A stretch of 51,638 bases of DNA from GCA-001856825 sp038729485. GTDB taxonomy: Archaea; Thermoplasmatota; Thermoplasmata; Thermoplasmatales; GCA-001856825. Of the stretch, positions 34,803-44,570 are shown one piece after another; positions within the stretch are counted from its first letter, which is position 1; the number at the start of each line of letters is the position of its first letter. Under the pieces are notes generated by a model. The model had not been told where the DNA came from. It did no database searches and saw nothing but the letters and a program-made list of their open reading frames with translations. The position numbers and the translations under genes are program-made. The stretch covers positions 1 through 51,638 of the forward strand of contig JAVYRX010000010.1 in NCBI GenBank assembly GCA_038729485.1, in the 5' to 3' direction.

Positions 34803-36085
34803 TATACCATCGTCAAGTTTGAAGGTTCATGTCTGAAAGAACCGAGTTCTCTTGAGACTGTATTTCGTATAATTTCCATATTGAATCATCCAATTATCGT
34901 CGTAAGCGCTCTTTCATGAATTACATACTTTCTGGAAAAATCACCCGACATAGACGTCCATTGGCTGGAGAAAAGATATTATTCCCATTCCAAGGACCCT
35001 GATTCAGAGGAAGAATATAATGCTCACTTACGTAAGATGCTTTCTGAGATCAAGTTTCTGATCTTAGACTTTGACAATGGCAAGGACAAACCAGAATTGA
35101 AGGCTAAAATAATGGGTTATGGTGAACGGCTACCTGCGGAGATGCTTCATTATTTTCTCCTTAACAAAGGAGTTAATTCTGTAGTTCTTGAGCCTGATGT
35201 TATAGGGCTTGTTACAACGGTCACGTTAATGGATTCGACTGTTAACCTTGAAAGGAGCAGATCATGGGTTCTTGAACATATTGGAGTGGTGCCGGCAGAT
35301 TCCATCCCTGTCGTGACAGGTTTCTTTGGGGTAAGTGAAGATGGGAGAACTGCATTGTTTGGGAGAAACGGCTCTGACATAACAGCCGTTGTAATTGCTG
35401 AAATAATTGGTTCTGATATAATAATTTTTTATATAGATGTGGGAGGCCTACTTACGGGGGGTTTCAAAGATAATTTCTGATCCATTAAGAATTACTGGGA
35501 TAGATTACGAAAAGGCCTATCTTATGGCAATTTTTGGTTCTAAAGCATTAAATTCAGTGGCAATAACATTGCTTGACAAATGCAAGCTAAAGGCAGATAC
35601 GAGGGGGTTTCACCCGAATGGTAGGAACTGCGATATCTAGTATGAAATCAGGCTGTTTCAGCATTAATTTACTGGAAGACATTAAAGCTCTCAGTATTTC
35701 CTGCCAAATCACAAATATGGAAAAAGAAGTTCTCAGATTACACGAAATGGAAATGCCTTATTTCATTCATAAAAAGGTGGATGGGATAGTTGTATATCTA
35801 AACAGAAAGAAGGCAGAAAACGTGATCTTGAAAATAACTAGGGTTAACTCCCCATGCCCTCTATCCATCGAATAAGATCTTGGAATTGTAATGATCGGTT
35901 GCGATCGAGGGATAATAGAAGCCGTGAACGAGGAAATTAGGAAGTGCCGTAGTGGGATAAATCATGCCTACTCTTATAACGCATTTTCCCTGCTTGTCGT
36001 CTGTAGAAATGTCGTCGAAACTGCACGGGGCATTCACAACATCATGTCTGGAATCAGGCACGAAAATAAAAGGCAATCACAATTG
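34803..36085 (+). pseudogene. Aspartate kinase, decayed
   Basis: A broken aspartokinase right behind asd. The start KFEGSCL stands for KFGGTSL. VVSALS is followed by TGA (34917-34919) where the family has a glycine codon. IMGYGERLPAEML, VVTGFFGVSEDGRTALFGRN-type and GSDITAVVIAEIIGSD segments follow in one frame up to 35480. A frameshift then leads to SKIISDPLRITGIDYEKAYL. Two further frame changes reach ACT-domain remnants ending near 36085. The kinase normally opens the aspartate-family pathway, and the C-terminal ACT domains would mediate feedback control. Together with asd it was probably an operon. Confidence 0.82.
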
Positions 36086-36091
36086 AGGAAT

Positions 36092-36694
36092 CTAGCCATC
36101 TGAAGTAGTGCCGAGGAGATCTGAAATATTAACAATGAGATAGGAGACCCTTTTTTCATCTATTGCTTTTTTAACACGTTTTTCCCTCTCTACAAGGATA
36201 TTATTGCGTCCGCTCTTAATCTCGAGAAATATGATACTTACATCCCCTGGATTATCACTAAGGCCTCTGAACACTACATAATCTATGGGAGATCCTAAAT
36301 GTCTGAAATCTTTCATGTCGGCACCGATAGTGTTGGCAAGAAAAAGGGGAGAGAACTCCTCAGAAACCTTTCCCGAAACGGTTCTTAAAGATCTCTGAAT
36401 AGCATCCTTCCTGATACTGTCCTCCATTTCCAATTTCCAAGATTCGAGTTTTGCATCATATTCCTTCCTCAAACTCTCATTCAATTGTTTTGTAAGCTCG
36501 TTTAGGGTGCTTCCTGTCCACTCCTTGAACATCTCATTTGCCTGTGATCTTGCAATTTCTTGGGATCTAACTTTCTCAACCTCTATTAGCGTTTTCAGTG
36601 TGCTTAATTTCCTATCATAGTATAGAATCAGGGCAACAACAGTAAGGGCGAATATCAGGGATATCAGTATCACAACTATTATTTCCGGCAACAC
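36092..36694 (-). CDS. Membrane-anchored Holliday-junction-resolvase-like nuclease
   Basis: A 200-residue protein with one N-terminal membrane helix (about residues 3-25), a charged helical stalk (about 27-110), and a C-terminal nuclease-like domain. PIDYVVF...IIFLEIKSG gives Asp138, Glu158 and Lys160, a PD-(D/E)xK active-site pattern, followed by the conserved LVEREKRVKKAI helix. It matches the predicted endonuclease family related to archaeal Holliday junction resolvases (Pfam name Endonuc_Holl). The substrate and the reason for a membrane anchor are unknown. It abuts the decayed kinase at its 3' end. Confidence 0.75.
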   Translation of the reverse strand: MLPEIIVVILISLIFALTVVALILYYDRKLSTLKTLIEVEKVRSQEIARSQANEMFKEWTGSTLNELTKQLNESLRKEYDAKLESWKLEMEDSIRKDAIQRSLRTVSGKVSEEFSPLFLANTIGADMKDFRHLGSPIDYVVFRGLSDNPGDVSIIFLEIKSGRNNILVEREKRVKKAIDEKRVSYLIVNISDLLGTTSDG

Positions 36695-36803
36695 GCTCTT
36701 AATCCGGAGGCAATTAAATAATTTGGCTATAAATTGATGTTAGGTTTTATCTTGTTACCCTTGGAGTGCGAAAAGATTAATTTTTCCGTCTGCTTAAAGT
36801 CTT

Positions 36804-37829
36804 ATGAAAATCAGGTTTGAGAATGGGGTGAAAGATTATTGGGCCGTATGGTACGAAGAGCCTGTGATAAAGATGATAGATCAGAGACTTCTCCCCGAGA
36901 GATTCCAAATCGCAGAAATTAGGAATACAAATGAGCTCTATAGCTCTATCAAAGGGATGACTGTGAGGGGTGCTCCTTCGATAGGAGCTGCAGCCGCTTA
37001 TGGCATTGCGCAAGCCAAATTCTTGGGCGAAAACCTTGAAGAGGCTGCTTCAAAAATAAAATCTTCAAGGCCTACAGCATATGACCTCTTTTATGCGGTA
37101 GATAATGTTATGAGTCATCAGGATCAGGCAAAAAAATATGCGGAAGAATACGTAAATTCAATTGTCGAGAGGTCTAAAGCCATAGGAATAAATGGAAATG
37201 AGATCATAGACAAAGATGCGAAAATTCTTACCCACTGCAATGCAGGCGCTCTCGCATCAGTTGACTACGGGACTGCTCTCTCCCCAATCAGGATTGCCAA
37301 CGGGAAGGGTAAGAATCCCTTTGTTTGGGTGGACGAGACCAGACCGAGGTTGCAGGGGGCGCGTCTAACTGCTTGGGAGCTAGTACAGGAAGGAATCGAG
37401 CATAGGGTCATCGCAGACAATGCCTCAGGGTTCCTGATGAATAGGGGGGAGGTTGATTTGGTAATAGTTGGTGCTGATAGGATTGCATCAAATGGGGACT
37501 TTGCGAATAAGATTGGAACTTATGAGAAAGCTGTTGTAGCCAAGGAAAATGGAGTCAACTTTTATGTCGCTGCCCCTCTTAGCACATTTGATTTTAGTAT
37601 TGAGTCTGGAGCAAAAATACCCATAGAATACAGGGATGAGAACGAAGTGGCCCTAATAAACGATTCTTACATTCCTCCCAGACAATCTCACACCTATAAT
37701 CCGGCATTCGATGTGACGCCAGCAAAATACGTTACAGGTTATATCACCGAATACGGTATATTTAAGAGTGAAGAGCTTCCAAATCTGAAGGAGAGATGGA
37801 ATGAAGAAATACCAGTAAAAAGTCAATAA
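36804..37829 (+). CDS. mtnA: Methylthioribose-1-phosphate isomerase-like protein (eIF2B-like family)
   Basis: A 341-residue member of the MtnA/eIF2B-alpha superfamily. MtnA landmarks are TVRGAPSIGAAAAYG (53-67), the catalytic Cys145 in THCNAGALASVDYGTA, the RPRLQGARLTAWEL loop (180-193) and the catalytic Asp225 in GADRIASNGD. MtnA converts methylthioribose-1-phosphate to the ribulose form in methionine salvage. The RGAP and QGARLT motifs favour MtnA over aIF2B or ribose-1,5-bisphosphate isomerase. Methionine salvage would matter more in a cell that has lost de novo methionine synthesis, as the neighbouring pseudogenes suggest. Confidence 0.85.
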   Translation: MKIRFENGVKDYWAVWYEEPVIKMIDQRLLPERFQIAEIRNTNELYSSIKGMTVRGAPSIGAAAAYGIAQAKFLGENLEEAASKIKSSRPTAYDLFYAVDNVMSHQDQAKKYAEEYVNSIVERSKAIGINGNEIIDKDAKILTHCNAGALASVDYGTALSPIRIANGKGKNPFVWVDETRPRLQGARLTAWELVQEGIEHRVIADNASGFLMNRGEVDLVIVGADRIASNGDFANKIGTYEKAVVAKENGVNFYVAAPLSTFDFSIESGAKIPIEYRDENEVALINDSYIPPRQSHTYNPAFDVTPAKYVTGYITEYGIFKSEELPNLKERWNEEIPVKSQ

Positions 37830-37859
37830 GTTTTAATTGCTTCTTTCCATAATGACGCA

Positions 37860-39818
37860 GTGTCACAAAGACCAATATTGTGGGAACCGGGTGATATTTG
37901 CAGATCATCGAATCTAGAGAAGTACAGAAAATGGGTTAATACGACATTTTCTACCGACATCAAGAATTATGAGGAACTGTGGAAATGGTCTGTCGATAAT
38001 ATAGAGAAATTCTGGGAAAGCCTAATTTTTTATTTCCAAATTATAAGGGAGGGTTCCTACAACCAGATCCTGAATAGTCGTGCGATGCCTGGTAACAGAT
38101 GGTTTAGTGGCCTCCTGCTAAATTATGCGGAAAATGCAATAAATCTTGGAAACCAAGGCACCTTAATTATCTCTGTGAACGAAAGTGGCAGTAGAAGCGA
38201 GATCTTGCGGACAGAATTTCTTAGGTCGGTTGGTTCCATTCAATCATTTCTAAGGGATGTTGGAGTCGCAAAAGGAGACAGGGTTGCTTCTATGCTCCCG
38301 AACATACCTGAAACAATGGAAGCCTTGTATGCAACGGCTGCTACAGGCGCCATATGGTCGAGCTCTTCCCCCGATTTTGGGTCAGAAGCAATAATCGAAA
38401 GGTTCAAACAAATTGGGCCAAAGGTACTCTTCGTTAAAAATGAATACGTTTACAACGGAAGGCTTTATCAGAAGGGGGAAACAATAGGAAGAGTAGTTGA
38501 GAGTCTTCCGTCCTTGAAGGCAGTTGTTGTGGTCGGAGGAGTAGAGAAATACGGGGGCAATACTTGGAGATGGAATGAAATTTCTAATGGTTCAAAGCAA
38601 CCCGATTTTGTCAGGGTAGACTTCAATGACCCTTTGTGGGTTCTTTATTCGTCCGGTACAACGGGGCCTCCAAAACCTATCGTTCATAGCCATGGAGGAA
38701 TTTTGCTGGAACATTTGAAGCTTCTTTCCATACACTACAACATGTCGAAAGGAGATAAATTCTTCTGGTACACTACCACAGGTTGGATGATGTGGAACGT
38801 GCTGGTAAGCTCAATAGCTACCGGAGCTACGGCGGTGCTCTACGATGGAAGCCCGACATTTCCAGATGGATATTCTCTGTGGAAGATGGCGGAAAGTGAA
38901 GGGATATCATTCTTTGGTACGAGCGCTGCCTACCTATCGGCGATAATGAAAGAGAAGATAGTTCCAAATGGAAAGGTATCATTAGAAAAATTGTCCGCAA
39001 TAGGCTCTACAGGGTCTCCACTGTCCCCGGAGTGCTTCAAGTACGTGTATGAAAACGTAAAAAATAACGTTTGGCTTGCTTCGATAAGTGGAGGGACGGA
39101 CCTGTGTACGGCATTTCTCGGAGGGTGCGTCTGTGAGCCTGTAAGGGAGGGAGAACTGCAGTGCAGAAATTTAGGGGCAGATATTCATGCCCTTGATGAA
39201 AAAGGGGCGGAACTTATAAACGAGGTCGGAGAACTTGTTATTGAGAAACCAATGCCGTCAATGCCAATATTCTTATGGAACGATGACGGAACAAAACTAT
39301 ATGAGACTTACTACTCAAAATATCCCGGTATGTGGAGACATGGCGATTGGGTTATAATCACTGAACATGGCTCTGCAGTTATTTTAGGTAGGTCTGATTC
39401 AACGCTAAAGAGAAGAGGGATTAGGATTGGAACAGCAGAAATCTACAACGTTCTTGATAAAATTCATGAGGTAAAGGATAGCATAATCGTAGGTGTAGAA
39501 CTTCCTGGGGGTGACTACTATATGCCACTTTTTGTCGTGACAGATGAGGATAACTTTGATTTCCTCAAACAAAAAATATTCAAGGTCATAAAGGAGGAGT
39601 TGTCTGCAAGACATTTGCCAGATGAAATCATCAGGGTATCAAAGATACCTAAAACAATAAATGGAAAGAAGATGGAGGTTCCCCTCAAGAAGCTCTTCAT
39701 GGGGTTTCCTCCAGACAAAATATTCAATGCAGGTTCTATGGAGGATCCAGGAACGATCCGCGAGTTCATGCCAATAGCAGAGAGAATAAGAAAAGAAAAG
39801 GGCCTTTCTCAGTTATGA
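37860..39818 (+). CDS. Acetoacetyl-CoA synthetase
   Basis: A 652-residue AMP-forming ligase of the acetoacetyl-CoA synthetase group, joining acetoacetate (or a close acid) to CoA. The P-loop-like signature YSSGTTGPPKP is at 263-273. YTTTGWMMWNVLVSSIATGA and SGGTDLCTAFLGG are characteristic of this subfamily. The C-terminal catalytic lysine lies in KTINGKKMEVPLKKL. The start is a GTG at 37860 with a TATA-like TTTTAATT about 26 bases upstream, so the mRNA is probably leaderless. It fits with the acyl-CoA dehydrogenase in a cell that oxidises fatty acids or leucine. Its end overlaps the convergent trpS by ten bases. Confidence 0.87.
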   Translation: MSQRPILWEPGDICRSSNLEKYRKWVNTTFSTDIKNYEELWKWSVDNIEKFWESLIFYFQIIREGSYNQILNSRAMPGNRWFSGLLLNYAENAINLGNQGTLIISVNESGSRSEILRTEFLRSVGSIQSFLRDVGVAKGDRVASMLPNIPETMEALYATAATGAIWSSSSPDFGSEAIIERFKQIGPKVLFVKNEYVYNGRLYQKGETIGRVVESLPSLKAVVVVGGVEKYGGNTWRWNEISNGSKQPDFVRVDFNDPLWVLYSSGTTGPPKPIVHSHGGILLEHLKLLSIHYNMSKGDKFFWYTTTGWMMWNVLVSSIATGATAVLYDGSPTFPDGYSLWKMAESEGISFFGTSAAYLSAIMKEKIVPNGKVSLEKLSAIGSTGSPLSPECFKYVYENVKNNVWLASISGGTDLCTAFLGGCVCEPVREGELQCRNLGADIHALDEKGAELINEVGELVIEKPMPSMPIFLWNDDGTKLYETYYSKYPGMWRHGDWVIITEHGSAVILGRSDSTLKRRGIRIGTAEIYNVLDKIHEVKDSIIVGVELPGGDYYMPLFVVTDEDNFDFLKQKIFKVIKEELSARHLPDEIIRVSKIPKTINGKKMEVPLKKLFMGFPPDKIFNAGSMEDPGTIREFMPIAERIRKEKGLSQL

Positions 39819-40957
39819 ATTTTCTTCCACATTTTTTGGGCCAATACCCCGTCATACAAGTATTTTAAATATTTCTCTTTAGCCTCTTCTCTTTTCATCC
39901 TGTGCTCATAGAGGAAAGAATTTACTTTTCCTGCGAGTATCTTTTTAACTTCCCCTGTCAACATTCTGCCCGTTGAGTACTCTTCAGCTATTCTTCTTAA
40001 CTCCTCATCATTCTCTTCGAATATGTAATATAGCCATTGATATGGTATGTCTCTACTCAAATCTGCTCCCAGCTTTCTCTGAAGTTCCGCAGTAGCTTGC
40101 CCTCCCGAGAATGCGTATTTCATGATTTTCCTTTCAACCGTTTTGGGATCATCAGAAAGATATACGGCCGATTCTGGGATCGAAGAGCTCATTTTTCCTT
40201 CTGAGGAAGTTAGTGGAGGTAAAAATTTACTGTGAATTTCGGCCGCCTTGTAGTATCCCAGCGGCTCTGCAATATCCCTCTGAAGTCTCCAGTAAGGGTC
40301 TTGATCTATTGCAGCGGGTATCAAGCACCTTTTCTTTTCAAACATAGTAGGTGCTATCTGAATGGCGGGGTAGAAAAGGATTCCGATGTTCGATGAATTG
40401 TCGAATCCAAATGTAGCTTTAACTTCTGAGAAGTTAAGTTTTTTGGCGATTTCAATTGCCAGCGGGTACATATTCTTGATATACTCTGTATCCTTGAAAA
40501 TGAATGTCTTGTCTTCGTTGAAACCTACAGCAATTATATCAAGAATGTTATCGTATGCCCATTTTTTTGTCTGTTCCAAAGAATAGTCTTGATTTCTCAG
40601 GAACTTTTCGTCGTCAGTAATCTCAATGTATACATTCACATCGAATACATCCTGAAGCCATTTTGTGAAGAGAAATGGAACAAGATGCCCTATGTGCATT
40701 CCCAGTGAAGGAGCCCTCCCCGTGTAAAGGTAGAAACCGTTTCCTTCCTTGTAGTCTCTAAGAATAAGATCAAGGTCTCTATGGGAGAAGAATATCTTCC
40801 TTCTGAGCATGACATGGAGTTTATTGTTAGAAATAGAGCTTATTTCATTAATTGTTGCATCAGAAATTTTCTCCGTTCCAAATTGTTCTATAAGCTTGTC
40901 GTAATCCACTTTCCCTGTAACGTCCCAGGGGGTGACATTGAAGTTATTCTCGGGCAC
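39809..40957 (-). CDS. trpS: Tryptophanyl-tRNA synthetase
   Basis: A 382-residue class I tRNA synthetase of the archaeal/eukaryotic TrpRS type. The HIGH signature is HIGH (88-91) in LGMHIGHLVPFLF and the KMSKS loop is KMSSS (255-259). YTGRAPSLGMHIGHL and CLIPAAIDQDPYWRLQRD are typical TrpRS stretches. The only suitable start is a GTG at 40957. The gene diverges from the PEBP gene and overlaps the acetoacetyl-CoA synthetase stop at its 3' end. Confidence 0.93.
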   Translation of the reverse strand: MPENNFNVTPWDVTGKVDYDKLIEQFGTEKISDATINEISSISNNKLHVMLRRKIFFSHRDLDLILRDYKEGNGFYLYTGRAPSLGMHIGHLVPFLFTKWLQDVFDVNVYIEITDDEKFLRNQDYSLEQTKKWAYDNILDIIAVGFNEDKTFIFKDTEYIKNMYPLAIEIAKKLNFSEVKATFGFDNSSNIGILFYPAIQIAPTMFEKKRCLIPAAIDQDPYWRLQRDIAEPLGYYKAAEIHSKFLPPLTSSEGKMSSSIPESAVYLSDDPKTVERKIMKYAFSGGQATAELQRKLGADLSRDIPYQWLYYIFEENDEELRRIAEEYSTGRMLTGEVKKILAGKVNSFLYEHRMKREEAKEKYLKYLYDGVLAQKMWKKIHN

Positions 40958-41032
40958 TTTTCCTTATATGTTATCTTAATAAAATAATTGCCCGTTGCAA
41001 AAGTACTTCTAGATGTTTTGACATTTAAAAAT

Positions 41033-41497
41033 ATGACTCTAGTTTTCAAAGTGGACGAAATCCAGGATGGCGCTGAAATACCAACAAAATATACATGCGA
41101 CGGGGAAAACACATCTCCTAGGATATCTATCGCAGGAATTCCAGGAGGCACCAGATCGCTCTCTATTCTGGTGGAGGATCCGGATGCGCCTGTAGGTCTT
41201 TTTGTTCATTGGGTTTTGTTTAACTTGCCGCCATCCACGACTGAAATAAAATCCGGAATGGATAGGAGCAGGAGAATGCCTGACGGTACAGAACAGGGTA
41301 AAAATGACTTCGGTAGGATAGGTTATGACGGCCCGTGTCCTCCAAAGGGTCACGGATATCACAGATATTATTTCAAGCTATATGCCCTAAACTCAACTAT
41401 ATCTCTCTCTGGTACGCCAGTTCGGCAAGATCTTCTGAAGAGGATGGAAGGGAAGATAATTGAAACGGCTGAAACAATGGGCAGATATAGGCGATAG
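41033..41497 (+). CDS. YbhB/YbcL-type phosphatidylethanolamine-binding-like protein
   Basis: A 154-residue protein of the PEBP/Raf-kinase-inhibitor-like family. TCDGENTSPRISIAG, the anion-site motif DPDAPVGLFVHWVLFNLP, and YDGPCPPKGHGYHRYYFKLYALN are conserved in order. The family binds small phosphorylated or lipid-like ligands; the role in archaea is unknown. The ATG at 41033 is preferred over an upstream TTG at 40988 because it gives the usual family length. Convergent with the VIT1 fusion, one base between stops. Confidence 0.9.
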   Translation: MTLVFKVDEIQDGAEIPTKYTCDGENTSPRISIAGIPGGTRSLSILVEDPDAPVGLFVHWVLFNLPPSTTEIKSGMDRSRRMPDGTEQGKNDFGRIGYDGPCPPKGHGYHRYYFKLYALNSTISLSGTPVRQDLLKRMEGKIIETAETMGRYRR

Positions 41498-41498
41498 A

Positions 41499-42437
41499 TC
41501 AGCCCAGATAACCTACGAAATGATGGGCGATCATGCCTATTGCGAACGTTCCCAGAAATCCAAGCGTAACCAAACCTAGCGATCTAACAAGATCTTTCCT
41601 CAGTTTCCCGTCTGACTGTATTGAAATGACTGAAGTTACGATCCCATCTACGATTATCACAAGCGCAAAGGATGTGACAAGTGCCTCGTATCTCCCGAGA
41701 AGAATGAACGGGATTATGGGCACTATAGCGCCGATGGAGTAATAGGTAGCGGTATTTCCGGCAGATTTCCTTGCGCTGTATGTCTTTGTTTTATCCATTT
41801 GGGTTTTCGCCTTTTCTGATAAATACGAGCCTATTGTCATTGAGATCAGCCCTGAGGCTCCAAATACTATGCCTCCTAGTGCAATATAGAGGTGATCTAT
41901 AAAAACTCCAGTAAGGCCCGCAACGCTTGCGAGAACTTCTATCAACCCATCCGACATCCCATAAATTGCGTCTCTTACTTTTTCAGAGCTACCTTTCAAC
42001 TCTTCAGACATCTTTATGAATGTATCCTCGTGATCCCTCTCATCTCTAAGGATGCGTGCCAACTGCTCTTTTTCCCACTCTTCCCTGGATTCTTTTTCAA
42101 GGTACTCCGAATATTCCTTTATGGCCTCGACCTCGCCTCTCTCAAGATATCTCACGAGGAAGGAGACTCCAAACAATCTTTGGAGAAATCCAACATATTT
42201 GTAATATACGGGGTTCCTTCTCTTAAATGGTGGAAGGCTCAATCCCCTCCTCTTTAAAAGCTCAGCCCAGAACCCCGCGTGCTTTAGCTCTATTGAGGAA
42301 AGCTCCATAAGCTTTGTTGCTATCTTTTCGTTCCTCTCCCTCCTCCTGAAGGATTTTGTAATCCTGTTTGATATTTTCTTGTATAGATCCGCGTCGTTCA
42401 ATTCATTTTGATAGAAGATTTCGGGAGTTCCAACCAC
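41499..42437 (-). CDS. Ferritin-like/VIT1 fusion, membrane iron or manganese transporter
   Basis: A 312-residue protein with two parts. Residues about 1-140 form a rubrerythrin-like four-helix bundle with metal-binding Glu/His motifs (SSIELKHAGFWAELL and RDERDHEDTF). Residues about 150-312 form a VIT1/CCC1 membrane domain with five helices (GMSDGLIEVLASVAGLTGVF is the first). VIT1 proteins move Fe2+ or Mn2+; the ferritin-like part may oxidise or capture the metal. Such fusions are known in archaea and bacteria. Iron handling suits an acidic, iron-rich habitat. Confidence 0.88.
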   Translation of the reverse strand: MVGTPEIFYQNELNDADLYKKISNRITKSFRRRERNEKIATKLMELSSIELKHAGFWAELLKRRGLSLPPFKRRNPVYYKYVGFLQRLFGVSFLVRYLERGEVEAIKEYSEYLEKESREEWEKEQLARILRDERDHEDTFIKMSEELKGSSEKVRDAIYGMSDGLIEVLASVAGLTGVFIDHLYIALGGIVFGASGLISMTIGSYLSEKAKTQMDKTKTYSARKSAGNTATYYSIGAIVPIIPFILLGRYEALVTSFALVIIVDGIVTSVISIQSDGKLRKDLVRSLGLVTLGFLGTFAIGMIAHHFVGYLG

Positions 42438-42527
42438 ATATATGTAAAGAGGAATAATTATTAATTGTTTCTAACCCTACAATGAGGAAAGAATAAATCG
42501 TCTTTAACCATTTAGGAAGGTGATAAA

Positions 42528-43847
42528 ATGGCAAAGAACGTTCTAATTATGGGGGCAGCCGGGAGAGATTTCCACAATTTTAATGTATTCTTTAGAGACA
42601 ATAAAGAATACAACGTAGTAGGCTTCACCGCAACACAGATACCGAATATAGAAGGAAGAACATACCCGAAGGAGTTAGCTGGAAAGCTATACCCAAACGG
42701 AATTCCCATATATCCAGAAAAGGAGTTAACAAATTTAATAAAAGAAAAAAAAGTAGACTTGGTGGTTTTCTCCTACTCGGACGTGCCTCACGAATATGTG
42801 ATGCATAAAGCCTCAGAGGTAATGGCTGCCGGAGCGAGCTATCTCCTTTTAGGTCCGAATGATACTCAGCTTAAGAGTACCAAACCAGTAATTTCAATCT
42901 GCGCTGTGAGAACCGGCTCTGGAAAGTCGCAAACCACTAGAAGGGTTGAAGACATATTAGTTGGTCTGGGAAAGAAGGTTGTCGCAATAAGGCATCCGAT
43001 GCCATACGGTAATCTGCTTGAGCAGAGAGTTCAAAGATTCGCTACAATGGAGGACCTGGATAAACAAAAATGCACGATAGAGGAGAGAGAGGAGTACGAA
43101 CCCCACATAAAAAGGAACGTGGTAGTTTATGCGGGCGTTGATTACGAGGCTATATTGAGAGCAGCGGAAAAGGAAGCGGACATCATCCTATGGGACGGCG
43201 GGAATAATGACTTTTCCTTTTACAAGAGTGATCTGCAGATCGTAGTAGTTGATCCCCACAGACCAGGGCACGAAATAAGATACCATCCGGGTGAAGTCAA
43301 CCTAAGGTCGGCAGATGTAATTATCATAAATAAAGAGGAGACAGCCTCTTTGGAGCATATAAACGAAGTGAGGGAAAACATTAGGACTTTCAATCCAAAG
43401 GCTATCGTGATTGATGGGGCATCTCCATTCTTTAGTACAGATTCGGATAAAATTAGAGGTAAGAAGGTTCTTGCGATAGAAGACGGGCCAACACTAACGC
43501 ACGGGGAAATGAGTTACGGTGCGGCAGTCATATTTTCGATAAAATTTGGAGCTTCGGAGCTAGTTGATGCAAAGGACTATGCCAAGGGCACCATCAAAGA
43601 GGTCTACGGAAAATATAAGCAAATACACAATTACTTGCCTGCTATGGGCTATTCTTCGGAACAGATCAAAGATCTTCAGGAAACAATAAACGCAGTTCCT
43701 GCGGATTTAGTAGTATCCGGTACTCCTATAGATCTGACAAGGGTAGTGAAGATTAACAAACCGATAGTCAACGTCAGATACGAACTTCAAGAGATAGGAA
43801 AGCCTGACCTCAAGGACGTATTAGAAAAGTTCGTAAAGACGCATTAG
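42528..43847 (+). CDS. Cyclic 2,3-diphosphoglycerate synthetase-like P-loop protein
   Basis: A 439-residue protein of the family that includes the cyclic-2,3-diphosphoglycerate synthetase of methanogens. An N-terminal Rossmann-like part begins NVLIMGAAGRDFHNFNVFFR. A P-loop CAVRTGSGKSQTTRR (125-139) and a DGGNNDFSF motif follow. Cyclic DPG is a thermoprotectant in some archaea; in Thermoplasmatales the real product is unproven, so the name reflects family only. GGTGAT five bases before the ATG is a good ribosome binding site. Convergent with SRP19. Confidence 0.82.
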   Translation: MAKNVLIMGAAGRDFHNFNVFFRDNKEYNVVGFTATQIPNIEGRTYPKELAGKLYPNGIPIYPEKELTNLIKEKKVDLVVFSYSDVPHEYVMHKASEVMAAGASYLLLGPNDTQLKSTKPVISICAVRTGSGKSQTTRRVEDILVGLGKKVVAIRHPMPYGNLLEQRVQRFATMEDLDKQKCTIEEREEYEPHIKRNVVVYAGVDYEAILRAAEKEADIILWDGGNNDFSFYKSDLQIVVVDPHRPGHEIRYHPGEVNLRSADVIIINKEETASLEHINEVRENIRTFNPKAIVIDGASPFFSTDSDKIRGKKVLAIEDGPTLTHGEMSYGAAVIFSIKFGASELVDAKDYAKGTIKEVYGKYKQIHNYLPAMGYSSEQIKDLQETINAVPADLVVSGTPIDLTRVVKINKPIVNVRYELQEIGKPDLKDVLEKFVKTH

Positions 43848-43854
43848 TCTTTAC

Positions 43855-44106
43855 TTATTGCCTGCCGAAGGCAGTTTCTACTATTTTTTTTATTAGCTCT
43901 TCTTTACTGCCTTCGTATTCTATCTCTATTTTTTTTACTTTCTTAAAAGGCTCTCTGGGATACTTTGCCTCAGAAACTGTGTATTCAAGTCCTAGAGCTC
44001 TTATTACGTCCAACAATCTGTCTTTTGGGAATCCCCTTTTAACTCTCCTTCCTCCTTTCCTTGAGACGGAGTCGTCAAAATATGTTTCCCAGATTGTTCT
44101 CTTCAT
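43855..44106 (-). CDS. srp19: Signal recognition particle subunit SRP19
   Basis: An 83-residue basic protein that binds the SRP RNA and helps load SRP54. WETYFDDSVSRKGGRRVKRG is the expected N-terminal pattern (family: W..Y.d...sr..GR.v), and the PREPFKKVKKIEIEYEG end also fits. Its ATG overlaps the stop of the S8e gene by four bases (ATGA), so the two are translated together. Confidence 0.9.
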   Translation of the reverse strand: MKRTIWETYFDDSVSRKGGRRVKRGFPKDRLLDVIRALGLEYTVSEAKYPREPFKKVKKIEIEYEGSKEELIKKIVETAFGRQ

Positions 44107-44486
44107 TTTTCTATAAGAACAGCGTTAACCATGCCATTCTGTCCGGGGCGTGAGGTAACCTTGGCTTTTCCAGCCTCCGTGACAATGACTGCGCCTTTCG
44201 TTATTATATTTCTCTGGGCAAAATGCGTCTCTGCTATGTTTTCAGATACGTTTAATATCCTAACTCGTTTTGTCACACCGTCTTTCGGATTAGTAACGTT
44301 GGCCTCGTTACCGCTTAGCAGGACGGTTTTCACATTCCCTCCCATTCCCCTAATCTGCTTCCTCTTAACGCTCCCTAAAACGGTCAGAGTCGGTTCTCTT
44401 CCGAGTTCAAACCTGCGCTTATGCCTATTGCTCTTTAATTTTCCCCCGCTGATCTTGGTCCTGCCTTTTCCTTGATATATTGCCAT
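44103..44486 (-). CDS. rps8e: Ribosomal protein S8e
   Basis: A 127-residue small-subunit ribosomal protein, archaeal/eukaryotic type. The N-terminal GKGRTKISGGKLKSNRHKRR is typical of archaeal S8e, and the C-terminal RNIITKGAVIVTEAGKAKVT-type stretch also fits. First gene of the S8e-SRP19 pair. Confidence 0.95.
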   Translation of the reverse strand: MAIYQGKGRTKISGGKLKSNRHKRRFELGREPTLTVLGSVKRKQIRGMGGNVKTVLLSGNEANVTNPKDGVTKRVRILNVSENIAETHFAQRNIITKGAVIVTEAGKAKVTSRPGQNGMVNAVLIEK

Positions 44487-44570
44487 GCGATAAGGGCATT
44501 AGATTGAGGGTAATTAAATCTTTCATTGTCATAGGAGAAATACTTATTGCCATATTTAACATATATAAAC

